Positions 17,305 through 26,351 are shown, counted from the first letter of the stretch. The stretch is 64,000 bases of DNA from Candidatus Aalborgicola danicus (GCA_016703945.1 JADJBC010000051.1:131147-195146); one strand, 5' to 3'. Numbers and translations are program-made. Notes: generated by a model from the sequence alone, not told the origin.

Positions 17305-17362
17305 CATTTCAGCTGCTAGCCACCGTGGATATTGCGCAAGCAGCTATCAAAAACGAAGCAAA
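17305..17362 (+). repeat. Dispersed repeat R4
   Basis: GCTAGCCACCGTGGATATTG then CGCAAGCAGCTATCAAAAAC: a diverged copy of R2/R3 in the same orientation, just after the CopG antitoxin and before the GIY-YIG relic. Confidence 0.75.
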
Positions 17363-17397
17363 TTTGAAGTTGCACTTTGCGACTTCAAACGCCAAGT

Positions 17398-17505
17398 GTG
17401 TTGGCGTCGCTGAGCTGCCCGGCCGTGGTGGTGGTGGTGAAGCCGATGGCGCGGCCCCAGCAGCAGGTAGACCCCGGTTTGCGTTTAAGCACTTCCGCAA
17501 ACCCA
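17398..17505 (-). pseudogene. Internal relic of a GIY-YIG nuclease-family gene
   Basis: Minus-strand frames give FAEVLKR, then TGVYLLLGP (the GIY-YIG-type TGVYxLxGP motif), then in another frame GRAIGFTTTTAGQLSDANT, which matches the RAIGFxTTTxGQL block later in this family. The blocks are joined by a deletion and frame changes, and there is no start codon. The N-terminal part of such a gene is found separately at 18755-18892, so the two may be pieces of one gene split by the Fic/AlbA cassette. Confidence 0.55.
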
Positions 17506-17528
17506 TTTATGCGTAGTACCATTGCCCC

Positions 17529-17732
17529 ATGACCCTCAAAGAATCCAACCCGTACCTGCGCAGCCGCACCGTGGCTGCACGCAAGGCCGCGCTTCGGATT
17601 TCTGCCAAAACGTCATCTGCGGTTGAAGGCATTCGCGCCCCGTTTGCTGCAACCGCTACAGCCAAAGCACCTGCCACCCAGGAAAGCTTTACCGCGTATT
17701 GGCAGCAACGCGCTGCTTCGAGCGCGCGATAA
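17529..17732 (+). CDS. Short ORF with VbhA-like Fic-inhibition motif
   Basis: 67 residues. Residues 29-34 are SSAVEG, matching the [S/T]xxxE[G/N] inhibition motif whose glutamate blocks ATP binding in Fic AMP-transferases (class I antitoxins such as VbhA). The helix before it is basic (SRTVAARKAALRISAKT). It is convergent with the Fic gene and overlaps its 3' end by 44 bp, unlike the usual antitoxin-first operon. No clear ribosome binding site; could be leaderless. Function as Fic antitoxin is inferred from motif and neighbourhood. Confidence 0.65.
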   Translation: MTLKESNPYLRSRTVAARKAALRISAKTSSAVEGIRAPFAATATAKAPATQESFTAYWQQRAASSAR

Positions 17733-18342
17733 TTTTTTCGAACACGGCCGCCAAAGGCCGATAGTCCCGCCCCATGGCGGCATGGATTCCACCAATGTAG
17801 ATGCGCCGCCCGCGGCCCAGCATGGGGCTGAAGTCCAGCGGCGGCAGGCCCGCCTGTAAGGCCATCAACAAAGCCAGCAAACGCGCCAAACGCCCATTAC
17901 CTTCGCGAAATGGATGCACCAGGATCAGCTCCGCATGGACTTCCGCCAAGGCACACGCCAGTGCAGCGTCATCCGCAAGGCGGCACGGTGTGTATTTTTT
18001 GAGCGCTCCCCGCTCCAGTTCTGCCATCAGCCCCTGAATGAGGCGGGCGTGCGCAAACTGAAAACCACCTTTGCCGATATCCACCGACCGGTATTCACCC
18101 GCCCATGGGTAGATGGGGCCGAGCCACAAGGCGTGCAGTTCGCAAATGTCCTGGGCCGTAAACCGATGTTCGGTATCAAACCGGTCCAGCGCCATGTCTT
18201 GCGCAATTTCCAACGCCTGCGATTCCGCCAGATTCATGTCGCGCACACGGGTGATGCCGAGCAGATTGCGCAGCACGCGCCCGCGGGAGCCGGGTTCGAA
18301 CTCCACCTCTACACCAGTAGCCCGATAGCGGTTTGTGCTCAT
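17689..18342 (-). CDS. Fic-domain protein (probable AMP-transferase toxin)
   Basis: 217 residues. The complete active-site motif HPFREGNGR is at 143-151 with the following LAR, and the flap/β-hairpin region precedes it (PIYPWAGEYRSVDIGKG, about 77-93). It lacks its own N-terminal inhibitory helix motif, fitting a class I Fic that needs a separate antitoxin, which the convergent 17529-17732 ORF could supply. Its start ATGA overlaps the stop of a truncated AlbA_2 gene, so it is translationally coupled to that fragment. Confidence 0.9.
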   Translation of the reverse strand: MSTNRYRATGVEVEFEPGSRGRVLRNLLGITRVRDMNLAESQALEIAQDMALDRFDTEHRFTAQDICELHALWLGPIYPWAGEYRSVDIGKGGFQFAHARLIQGLMAELERGALKKYTPCRLADDAALACALAEVHAELILVHPFREGNGRLARLLALLMALQAGLPPLDFSPMLGRGRRIYIGGIHAAMGRDYRPLAAVFEKIIARSKQRVAANTR

Positions 18343-18740
18343 GCGACCAACGGCTCCTCTCGAATTGTCCGCGCTCTGGCGACTGCCACCGGGCGCTGCA
18401 GCCGCGACGCACGCGGCACACTCACCACCACAAACTGGCGGCCCTCGTCTTCCACCGTGCGCACATCGTCATCGCGCAGCAGGTTGGTGCTGACCTTGTG
18501 CCGGTCATTCAACTGGCCCCACAGCACGGTGCGCAGCTGCGCGGCATCGGGCACGCCCTCCCACACTAGGCCGGTGGACTTTTCGGCCACGCCCAACACA
18601 ATAGTGCCGCCCTGGGTATTGGCCATGGCGGAATAGGACTCCCAAAAACTGCCCGGCATGCCACCGCGCGCCGACTTGAATTCGGTGTCGATGCCTTCGG
18701 TGCTGGATTGGAGGGCGGAGAAGAGGTCGAGTTGGCGCAT
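18339..18740 (-). pseudogene. Truncated AlbA_2-domain (Schlafen-like) protein
   Basis: 133 residues containing only the AlbA_2 domain: TEFKSARGGMPGSFWESYSA (about 19-38), GGTIVLGVAEK (about 44-54) and VVVSVPRASRLQRPV (about 102-116). Intact relatives continue past the PRASRxxRPV block for several hundred residues; here the chain stops after 16 unrelated residues exactly at the Fic start. A 172-bp near-identical copy of its 5' part lies at 20429-20601. It may still be translated, coupling to fic. Confidence 0.75.
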
Positions 18741-18754
18741 GGCAACTCACAAAA

Positions 18755-18892
18755 TTAAACAATGACGTGCGGCAACAGCGCACGCGGGAAGACCAGCGCC
18801 TTGCCGACCCAGTTGGATCTATCGACGATGTGCAGACCGTCGGGGTCGCCGTCGGTAACAAAAATGCGGAGGGAGAAAGGGGTTGTATTCAT
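18755..18892 (-). pseudogene. N-terminal relic of a GIY-YIG nuclease-family gene
   Basis: 45 codons: TPFSLRIFVTDGDPDGLHIV then DRSNWVGKALVFPRALLP, the usual N-terminus of GIY-YIG family proteins of this type, then an early stop. It begins 10 bp after the full AlbA_2 gene and ends 14 bp before the truncated AlbA_2 gene. The rest of the gene seems displaced to 17398-17505. Confidence 0.6.
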
Positions 18893-18902
18893 AGCGTGCA
18901 AC

Positions 18903-20360
18903 TCAAACCCAATACGGCACATATTCGGCAAACTTCTTCCCGCTACCAACATCCTTGCGTTTGATGCGCCCTGCATCGACCGCATCGCTGATCAAGTTGG
19001 TGATTTGGTTGCGGTGTTTGTCGTGCAACTTGAACCGCTCTCGCAGCGTCGTGTTCGTCAACGGCTGGCTAGAGAGGTACTGCAACACCGCATGCTGATA
19101 ACACGCCTCAATGCGCTCTTGAACCGCCATGTCTGCAAACTTTCTAGGGGCACCAATGGTCACGCGAAAAGCGTTTTCATGTGGGGTGAGCAACAAGGGG
19201 GGCAATCCAAACAACTCAATGGCGCTGATAACCTTTTGAAAACCGGTACCCCGCTCCTCACAAATACGAAATCTGCGAAATGATGACGCCAGCTTTTCAT
19301 TGCGCGACTCAGGCGTCGTACCAATCAAACGGTCTGGCTTCTTGCTGGGCAATAGTGTGCCGGGGTTGGTTATCTCGATGCGGTCATCGTAGATTTCAAC
19401 CATGGGTCCTGCACCGCTGACCGAAAAATCCTGGTGAATCAGTGCATTGGCAATCAGCTCGCGCAATGCAATCTCGGGGTACAGCGACACTTCTGTCCGC
19501 AGGGACTGCTGAATTACCTCTGAGTGCGGCAACACGCGTTTCAAATGCGTAACCAGCCCCTCAAAACCCACCGCATAGCCGCGCTGCCCCGGCAACTCAT
19601 CAATGGTGTTGACCTTGTTAGTGCCCCGGTAACGAATGAGCCGAATGCCCTTGCGATCCAACGGCGGGAAGTCGCCCAGCTTGCGTGCCGCAGCAATCGC
19701 ACCAAAGTTCGTCACGTAGAAGCCGCGCCCTTCAGGCAGGATCATGTTTTCGTCGACAAGCCAACGGGCAAGGTCTTGCTCATCCTCTGGCAGTGGGCGC
19801 TGCAACAGCTTAGCAATGGCCTCCAAGTCCAGCATGCGCTGCACATCGGCCAGGGACACCAAAGGCGAAGCGCGCAAGTCTTCCCACCGGGGCGGCGAGC
19901 TGTGCAGCATCAGTGCGCCAACTTCTTGGCGCGAAGCTTTGCGCGTGGTGCCGCCAGAGCGAATCCACGTCTCTTCAATCGACTTGCCCCTGCGGTGCAC
20001 CGGCTTGACAGACTGCTCTGGCACACGCACCAGCAGAACATTGCTGCCACCAAACTCGACGGCTGCGTGGTCCAGCGCCAAGGGTGGCTCCACCGCGTCC
20101 CGCCCCAAATTGGTCAAGGTACCAACCACTGTAGCCACCTCTTCGGCCGTGATGCCATGCGCAGCGCCATCATCGTCCACCCCAAACACCAGCGTGCCAC
20201 CGCCGGGGTGGTTGGCAAAGGCCATCAAGTGCTCGGCCAGCCGTGCGCTGTTTTCTGACAGGCGGGCCTTCCAGTCGATTTCGTTGATCTCGTGCGGCAC
20301 CGGTGCCAGGCTTTCAGCCAAGCCCCGCAGCGCCTCAGGAATCCAGTGTTTTGCAGCCAT
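18903..20360 (-). CDS. AlbA_2 / GHKL-like ATP-binding regulator, full length
   Basis: 485 residues. N-terminal AlbA_2 domain (about 25-155; EIDWKARLSENSARLAEHLM, GGTLVFGVDDDG), a middle DUF/wing region, a GHKL-type ATP-binding region (about 290-390; LRELIANALIHQDFS, EITNPGTLL, ERGTGFQKVI) and a C-terminal winged helix (about 425-480). Proteins of this build are common in defence islands and are annotated as transcriptional regulators or RNA/DNA-binding ATPases; their role is not settled. Intact and in normal frame. Confidence 0.85.
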   Translation of the reverse strand: MAAKHWIPEALRGLAESLAPVPHEINEIDWKARLSENSARLAEHLMAFANHPGGGTLVFGVDDDGAAHGITAEEVATVVGTLTNLGRDAVEPPLALDHAAVEFGGSNVLLVRVPEQSVKPVHRRGKSIEETWIRSGGTTRKASRQEVGALMLHSSPPRWEDLRASPLVSLADVQRMLDLEAIAKLLQRPLPEDEQDLARWLVDENMILPEGRGFYVTNFGAIAAARKLGDFPPLDRKGIRLIRYRGTNKVNTIDELPGQRGYAVGFEGLVTHLKRVLPHSEVIQQSLRTEVSLYPEIALRELIANALIHQDFSVSGAGPMVEIYDDRIEITNPGTLLPSKKPDRLIGTTPESRNEKLASSFRRFRICEERGTGFQKVISAIELFGLPPLLLTPHENAFRVTIGAPRKFADMAVQERIEACYQHAVLQYLSSQPLTNTTLRERFKLHDKHRNQITNLISDAVDAGRIKRKDVGSGKKFAEYVPYWV

Positions 20361-20428
20361 GTGAAAGCAAGTGGTTGATTTGTATGGGTTTTTTACGGTT
20401 TTCCGGATTCACGTGTGATAAGCATGAA

Positions 20429-20601
20429 GGCCGGTGGGCTTTTCGGCCACGCCCAACACAATGGTGCCGCCCTGGGTGTTGGCCATGGCGGAATAGGACT
20501 CCCAGAAACTGCCGGGGCATGCCGCCGCGCGCCGACTTGAATTCGGTGTCGATGCCCTCGGTGCTGGACTGCAGGGCGGAGAAGAGGGCAAGCTGGCGCA
20601 T
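20429..20601 (-). pseudogene. Duplicated 5' fragment of an AlbA_2 gene
   Basis: About 172 bp at roughly 90-95% identity by eye to 18568-18740. It starts MRQLALFSALQSSTEGIDTE and shares GGTIVLGVAEK in a shifted frame: an extra base in the CCGGGG run near 20513 breaks it, and it ends after about 58 codons' worth. A dead remnant of segmental duplication. Confidence 0.75.
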
Positions 20602-20679
20602 GGGGATCAAGATGTCCTATTGAATTGAGATGAACTGATGCGATCTTCCATTTTGTCGCTCCTTGTATCAAATGCTCGT

Positions 20680-20725
20680 TTAGCCCCCGTGAAATATCCG
20701 CAAGCAGCTATGCTTTAAATAGCAC
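20680..20725 (+). repeat. Dispersed repeat R5
   Basis: TTAGCCCCCGTGAAATATCC then GCAAGCAGCTATGCTTTAAA. Same orientation as R2-R4; located between the AlbA_2 remnant and the stop codon of the DUF262-HNH gene. Confidence 0.75.
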
Positions 20726-20736
20726 CCCTCCCGCAA

Positions 20737-22068
20737 TTACCGTGCAACCCGCCGCGCCTTGACGCGGTTTCCCTTAGCCGAATTGCACGGCTGACAAACC
20801 AAAGCGGCATTTTCCAGTTCCGACCGCCCCCCGCGTGAATGAGGATCGACATGGTCAACACTGAAATTGCCCCACGATAGTTTGACGCCGCACTCCTTGC
20901 ACTTCTTGTCGGCGGATGAACTCCAAAGCAGCCGCCGCTGTTCCGGTGTAAAGCCGCGCTGGCCGTCGCGCGATGCGAATACAGAACCAATAATTCCACG
21001 CAACAACTTTTCTCGCAGACGGCGTTGGCTAATGTCATCGGTCATTTGCGAAACAGTCATCAGGTAGTCACGGTACGTCTCTTGACCCTCGGCTGCACCC
21101 TGAACTTTGCGCTGTTGCTCGCGTACCTTGTCCACTTCCACGCCAAACGCTTTCAACAAGTCCCACGCCATCGCATTGCGTTGCTTGTCGATCAGAATTG
21201 CACCTTCTGTTTGGAGCTTTCCCACCAAAACCACCAGCGAATAGAAATCGACAATTTGCTTGAATCGCGTCGTCCCCAAATCGGGAAACATCTTTGCCAC
21301 AAGGCTGATCGTTGTAAACGCGGCAGCAGTACTCTTCTTAAGCTGCGCAACCGGCATGGCTTTGGCTGCCATCACCCGATCCACAGCCGCCTTCTTGTTG
21401 AGCACATCGCCTTGATGCAGGCTCAAAATGATTTCTGCGCAAAACTCAACATGTTTCATGCGCGACTTTTGCGCGGCATTGAATACGCCCAAAGCGTCGA
21501 ACTTAGGTTCAAGTTTGTTCGAAAGAGCAGTCGCCGCCTGCAAAAGATCAGAGCCCGAGTATTTGGCGTTGCGCTTTTCTTGCGGAGTGAGTGGCTTTCC
21601 AGTGGAGTTGATGCGAACGAATAACTCTACGATGTCGCCAAGGTCGCCATTGACCTCGATCACAGGCACGCGGTAGCTTTGTAGGTGCGGTAGTACCAAC
21701 GTCATGTGCGACTTGTTGCGCTTCAGCGTCGTTGAGCTGATCTGCTGCACCCCCTCCAAGCCAGCGACAGCGGCCTTGACGGCAAATGCACCTCGCATCG
21801 ATCCCATGAAACGCAAAATACTCTCAAGCCGCTGCTTGCCGTCGATCACGTCATAGCAAATGCGACCCGCCTCATGGCGTTGATAGAGAAAGATTGCCGG
21901 TATCGGGAACCCACGAAGCAAGCTCTCAATAAGTAGCTGCCGATCCCGATCGCGCCAAACCGATTTGCGCTGAAAAGTTGGCGACAGGTTGAGGTCGCCC
22001 TTGTCGTATCGATTCATCAGGTCGGCGATGGTCAATTGCTCGTGACGGATATGCAATTCATTGCTCAT
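20737..22068 (-). CDS. DUF262-HNH endonuclease-like protein linked to the type I RM operon
   Basis: 443 residues. The N-terminal DUF262 (ParB-like/GmrS-type nucleotidase) domain carries YDVIDGKQRLESILRFM (about 72-88; variant of DGQQR). The C-terminal HNH zinc module has CKEC (about 390), VDHVDPHSRGG (about 404) and CQPC (about 425). Starts 14 bp after hsdS, so likely part of the hsdR-hsdS transcript. DUF262 proteins act in type IV restriction (GmrSD) and in Ssp systems; this DUF262-HNH fusion is probably a second restriction activity. Confidence 0.87.
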   Translation of the reverse strand: MSNELHIRHEQLTIADLMNRYDKGDLNLSPTFQRKSVWRDRDRQLLIESLLRGFPIPAIFLYQRHEAGRICYDVIDGKQRLESILRFMGSMRGAFAVKAAVAGLEGVQQISSTTLKRNKSHMTLVLPHLQSYRVPVIEVNGDLGDIVELFVRINSTGKPLTPQEKRNAKYSGSDLLQAATALSNKLEPKFDALGVFNAAQKSRMKHVEFCAEIILSLHQGDVLNKKAAVDRVMAAKAMPVAQLKKSTAAAFTTISLVAKMFPDLGTTRFKQIVDFYSLVVLVGKLQTEGAILIDKQRNAMAWDLLKAFGVEVDKVREQQRKVQGAAEGQETYRDYLMTVSQMTDDISQRRLREKLLRGIIGSVFASRDGQRGFTPEQRRLLWSSSADKKCKECGVKLSWGNFSVDHVDPHSRGGRSELENAALVCQPCNSAKGNRVKARRVAR

Positions 22069-22082
22069 AATTTAGGCGGTTA

Positions 22083-23505
22083 TCAGACCGTAGATTTGGA
22101 TTGGGGTGATGACGTGAACGCCTTTGCAAGCGTCGCCTGCCGCAACGCCTGCGCGCGCTGGAGGTTGGCATCGGCCGCGGATTCGACTTCGCGGATGATG
22201 GACAGATGGCGGTCGACTTCGGCGACGATTCGGGTTTGCTCTGCGAGCGGCGGCACAGGTATGGGCAATGCGCGACACAGCTCAAGCGTGAGATTTGCTT
22301 GCCCGGCGGTGGTCTTGCCACGCCGAATAGCCCAACGCATGATGTCGTCACACATCAAGGTGACCGCGATGAAATCTGGAGCCGATTGGCTTGATGGGTC
22401 GAATGCGCGCGATGGCTTGATTAATGTTGGCTTCTTCGACATGTACAGGAACCACGGACACTTGCCCAAGCGGCGGTCCAACGATATTGATTAGTACATC
22501 GCCTGGGAAGACCTGCGAGCGGGCCAATTCATCTTTGTGCGTAGCGCGGCTCACATAAGCTGGCTTGTGGGTGTGGTTCAGTGAACCATCGAAAGTCAGG
22601 TTGTAGATCTTGAGGAATTGCACATCCCCGGAACCATCAAAAAGTTTCGTTGCAGCGGGAGTCGTCCCCTTGGTGATGAAGTCGGACAACTGATCGATGG
22701 ACGCCCATTTCCAACCAGCTGGCAAAGGCGAAAGGTCTTTTGTCTCTGCAGGCAAAGGCTCAACGTACCGCCCGCGTGCTGACCACTGATCGGGGCGAGC
22801 GAGTAGCACCCGCTGCAAAAGCTGCTCGCCGGTCTCGTAGGTGCGGCCTTCACGGCGGGCCAGGGAGGCTTCGGTTTCTACGAGGCGGCCTTCGACGGCG
22901 GCTTTGAGGACGGAGGCTTTGTAGCGTTTGAGGTTGGCTTTGACGCGCTGAAGGTTGGCGACGGCTTCGTCGAGACGGGAGAACTGTTTTTCGAGTTCGG
23001 CGACGATTTCGCGCTGCTCTTGCAACGGTGCCAACGGAATAGGCAACTGCCGCAGCCTCTCCAACCGGATGCCTTTGACTGTGGTGCCGGAGCCGATCGA
23101 CTCCAAGAACGTGGCAATAGAAAGCAGCCAGTATTCAAGGTAAGACTTGTCCAAGTCAGGACCTACAACCAAGGCTTTCAAGTCTTGATTGATCGCCGTA
23201 GAAAACGGAACCCGGACGACTTTGCCGAGACCAACGCGAGAGGCCATGATGACCGTCTCAGGCGGAATGATGTTGGTCGCAGACTCCTTTACGGCCTGTT
23301 GGGTAATGTGCTCCTGCGCATCTGTGGGCCGACGCCCGCGCATGTCTTTGACTGTCAGCCATGGAATGTCGCCGCCCCAAAAGCTAGGGTTATCTCTCGA
23401 TGGCGTACCACCACCAATGATTGCGGTTAGCGACTCGCCAAGAGTGGATAGCCTCCAATGTGAAGGTATTGCGCTGTACTTGGCAGCCAGTGTTTCGATG
23501 TTCAT
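22083..23505 (-). pseudogene. hsdS: Type I restriction-modification specificity subunit HsdS, frameshifted
   Basis: DNA-recognition subunit with two target recognition domains. TRD1 spans about 1-180, followed by the conserved helical spacer (LAPLQEQREIVAELEKQFSR, about 168-187); TRD2 starts at LPAGWKWASIDQLSDFITKG. The frame breaks near 22378-22383 (an extra base in GGAGCC); the rest of TRD2 and the second helical region (PPLAEQTRIVAEVDRHLS) continue in another frame to the stop at 22083. Total length is otherwise normal. Starts 3 bp after the hsdR stop. Confidence 0.9.
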
Positions 23506-23508
23506 TAC

Positions 23509-26307
23509 TTACGCGGCCAATGCTTCGTTCAGTTCCTCAATCACCTTGGGCAGTTCCGCGCCAAAGAGTTGGTGCACCTTGCCCAGGCCGCCTTGGGCGT
23601 TGAAGGGGGCGTATTCAAAGTCGTCTATTTCAATGCCGAGGTTGGCGGCGATGTGGTCGCGGATCATTTCTAGCCAGTGTTGTTGTTCTGGGGTGAACGG
23701 GTTGGTGTCTGTCTGATGGTGCTGGGCCAGCCAGGCTTTGAAGTTGGCCTGCACGCGCTCGGGGTAGGGCACCAGCTCGTTGGTCTGCTGCATGGCAAAG
23801 CGCACCAGGCTGACCAGGTCGGTGAGCAGGCGGCGCTGCGTGGCGCCTTTGACCTTGTCTTTGCGCAGCGTGGCGTAGGCCTGCCACAGGGCGCCTTCGT
23901 CAATGTTCAGCGGCGGGGCGTGCAGGGCTTCTGCCAGTGCTTTCACATCCTCAAACTTGAGCGGGGCCCGCGTGGGCCTGCTGTACAAGATTTGCAAGGC
24001 GGTGATTTCGTCTTTGTGCTGGGTGATGAAGTCTTCAAAGCTTTGTACGAGTGCGGTGGCGCGGTCGCTGCCTTCGCTAAAACCGGCGTGCAGCAGGCTG
24101 TCTTGGGTAACCACGTCGATCACCAAGTCTGCCTTTTGCTTCATTTTTAATAGCTGCTCACGCAATGCGGGTGAGGCAAAGGGCTTGGTTGCGTCTCGAA
24201 GGCGCTGGCCTGCCTCATGCGGCGACATGTCTTGGGTGGCGTCGATGGCGAGCGCGTCCACAATGCCGCGTGCCAGGTCGCGCAGGGTTTTGCCGCCACT
24301 GAGCTCCACCACCTTGGCGCGGTCGGCATCGCTGGCGTCTTTGTCCAGCCGGGCCAATCTGGCGGCGATGCTGCTCAGCACGTCGTCTTCCACGTTGCCC
24401 AGGCTCACGGCTTGCAGCAGTTTGTCCAGGGGCACGCTCTTTTTGGTGTCCATGGGGCGGCTGTCGGTTTTGTCGCGCTCGCACACACCCACGCAATCGA
24501 CGATGACGAAGTGGTCTTTTTTGATGTGTTCGCCGGGGTTCACCGCAGCTAGGTCGGTGGGGTTGCACACGCGCACGCCACGGCCTTTCATCTGCTCGAA
24601 GAAGCTGCGGCTTTTCACGCTGCGCATGAAGACGACGATTTCCACGGGCTTGATGTCGGTGCCGGTGGCGATCATGTCCACCGTGACCGCCACGCGGGGG
24701 TAGTAGCCGGTGCGGAAGTCTTTGATGAGCTGCTCGGGGCTGGTGCCGCCGCCCTGGGCGCTGCGGTAGGTGATCTTTTGCGCAAACTCGTTGCCGCAGC
24801 CAAACTCTTCGCGCAATATCTCCACAATCTTTTCGGCGTGGTTGTCGTCTTTGGCAAAGATGAGGGTCTTGGGCAGCTCGGTGCGGGCGGGGAACATGTC
24901 GGCCTGCCAGCGGTCGCGCAGGGTGCGGACCACGGTGCGGATTTGGTCGGGCGTTTGCACGGCGCGGTCCAGCTCTTCGGGCTGGTATTCAAAGTCGTCG
25001 TCCAGCTGCCAGGCAGTCTTGCGGCGGGTGGCTTTGTCTTGCGTTTCCAGCCAGAAGCCTTTGTCCACCTTGGCGCCCTGCTCGCTCACCTCGGTCTTGA
25101 TGCGGTAGACGTCGTAGTTGACGTTCACGCCATCGGCCACGGCCTGGGCGTGGCCGTATTCCATGACCAGGTTTTGGTTGAAGAAGCCAAATGTCTGTTT
25201 GTTGGGCGTGGCGGTCAGGCCAATGAGGTACGCGTCAAAGTACTCCAGCACCTGGCGCCACAGGTTGTAGATGCTGCGGTGGGCCTCGTCGGTAACCACA
25301 ATGTCAAAGCTCTCGATGGGGATGGCCGGGTTGTAGCCAATGGGCTCGGGGTCTTTGAACAGGCCCTCAATACGCTCTGTGCTTTCTTCGTCCACCTCTG
25401 GCGCCAGCTCGCGCCCCTTGAGCATGCTGAACATGCGCTGGATGGTGCAGATGACCACGCGGGCGGATGTGTCGAGCTGGTTGCCCTGCAGGTGCTGGAC
25501 GATGTATTCCTCGCCAAACTTGTAGTTGTTGTAGGGCGAAGCGTAGGCGTCAAACTCTTTCTTGGTCTGGCGGGCCAGGTTGCCCCGGTCCACCAAGAAG
25601 AGCACGCGGCGCGCTCCGCCAAACTTGATGAGGCGGTAGATGAAGCCGATACTGGTGAACGTCTTGCCGCTGCCGGTCGCCATCTGGATCAGGGCCTTGG
25701 GTTTGTTGGCGGCGAGGGACTTTTCCAGATTGGTGATGGCGCTGATTTGGGCGGGCCACAAGGCGTAGTGCGCGCCGCCGCTGCCCCATTCGGTGACCAG
25801 CTGGGGCATGGAGCGCATGCGGGCCAGGAAGGTGCCGGGGGCTTCTTGTGCGGTGCAGCCGTTTGCTGAAGAACTGAAAGAACTTGGCAAGTAGGCCAGC
25901 CACTGCACCAGCAGCTCGGGGCGAAAGAAGGCGAACACGGCTCTGGCGCGCGGCTCGGGGTCCAGGTCATTGGTGAAGTGGGTCTCGATGCCGGTGCTTT
26001 CCCACACAAACGGCAGCGGGCGGCGCCAGGCGGGCAAGGTGGTGGGCAGGCCCTGGGCGTAGCGGCCGCTTTGCAGCTCCACGCCGGTTAGCGTGGCGCC
26101 TTGTTTTTTTGCCTCGATCACGCCGCAAGCCTTGCCGTTCACGTAGAGCAGGTAGTCGGCAAAGCCAAAGCCGGAGTTGAGGGGGAATTCGCGGATGGCC
26201 ACGCCGGTAGCGGCGTGGATGTTGGCGCTTGAGACATTGCAGACGTGCCACCCGGCTTGCACAAGCAGTGCGTCAATGCTGACTCTGGCTTTTTGCTCTG
26301 GCGACAT
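23509..26307 (-). CDS. hsdR: Type I restriction endonuclease subunit HsdR (EcoEI-like)
   Basis: 932 residues. N-terminal endonuclease domain (GVIEAKKQG, about 75-83, the QxK-type E-x-K), then a superfamily 2 translocase: Walker A QMATGSGKTFTS (about 214-225), DEAH box VVTDEAHRSIYN (about 315-326), TATPNKQTFGFF, and motif VI QMKGRGVRVC (about 573). The C-terminal EcoEI R domain follows. Cuts unmodified DNA after translocation. It is intact, unlike hsdS and hsdM; an intact HsdR without working HsdM/S would be inactive. Confidence 0.95.
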   Translation of the reverse strand: MSPEQKARVSIDALLVQAGWHVCNVSSANIHAATGVAIREFPLNSGFGFADYLLYVNGKACGVIEAKKQGATLTGVELQSGRYAQGLPTTLPAWRRPLPFVWESTGIETHFTNDLDPEPRARAVFAFFRPELLVQWLAYLPSSFSSSANGCTAQEAPGTFLARMRSMPQLVTEWGSGGAHYALWPAQISAITNLEKSLAANKPKALIQMATGSGKTFTSIGFIYRLIKFGGARRVLFLVDRGNLARQTKKEFDAYASPYNNYKFGEEYIVQHLQGNQLDTSARVVICTIQRMFSMLKGRELAPEVDEESTERIEGLFKDPEPIGYNPAIPIESFDIVVTDEAHRSIYNLWRQVLEYFDAYLIGLTATPNKQTFGFFNQNLVMEYGHAQAVADGVNVNYDVYRIKTEVSEQGAKVDKGFWLETQDKATRRKTAWQLDDDFEYQPEELDRAVQTPDQIRTVVRTLRDRWQADMFPARTELPKTLIFAKDDNHAEKIVEILREEFGCGNEFAQKITYRSAQGGGTSPEQLIKDFRTGYYPRVAVTVDMIATGTDIKPVEIVVFMRSVKSRSFFEQMKGRGVRVCNPTDLAAVNPGEHIKKDHFVIVDCVGVCERDKTDSRPMDTKKSVPLDKLLQAVSLGNVEDDVLSSIAARLARLDKDASDADRAKVVELSGGKTLRDLARGIVDALAIDATQDMSPHEAGQRLRDATKPFASPALREQLLKMKQKADLVIDVVTQDSLLHAGFSEGSDRATALVQSFEDFITQHKDEITALQILYSRPTRAPLKFEDVKALAEALHAPPLNIDEGALWQAYATLRKDKVKGATQRRLLTDLVSLVRFAMQQTNELVPYPERVQANFKAWLAQHHQTDTNPFTPEQQHWLEMIRDHIAANLGIEIDDFEYAPFNAQGGLGKVHQLFGAELPKVIEELNEALAA

Positions 26308-26351
26308 GCCCCGTGTCCTCCAGTGCCTTGAATTCTAGGTTACAAGCGAAA

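Noticed and set aside
18284..18330. GGTTCGAACTCC string resembling a tRNA T-arm
   Set aside because: It is within the fic coding sequence and no acceptor, D or anticodon arm can be folded around it.
24138..24180. Possible copy of the dispersed repeat inside hsdR (AATAGCTGCTCACGCAATGC)
   Set aside because: The encoded SPALREQLLKMKQK segment is an ordinary HsdR helical stretch, so the match may be chance; not counted as a repeat.
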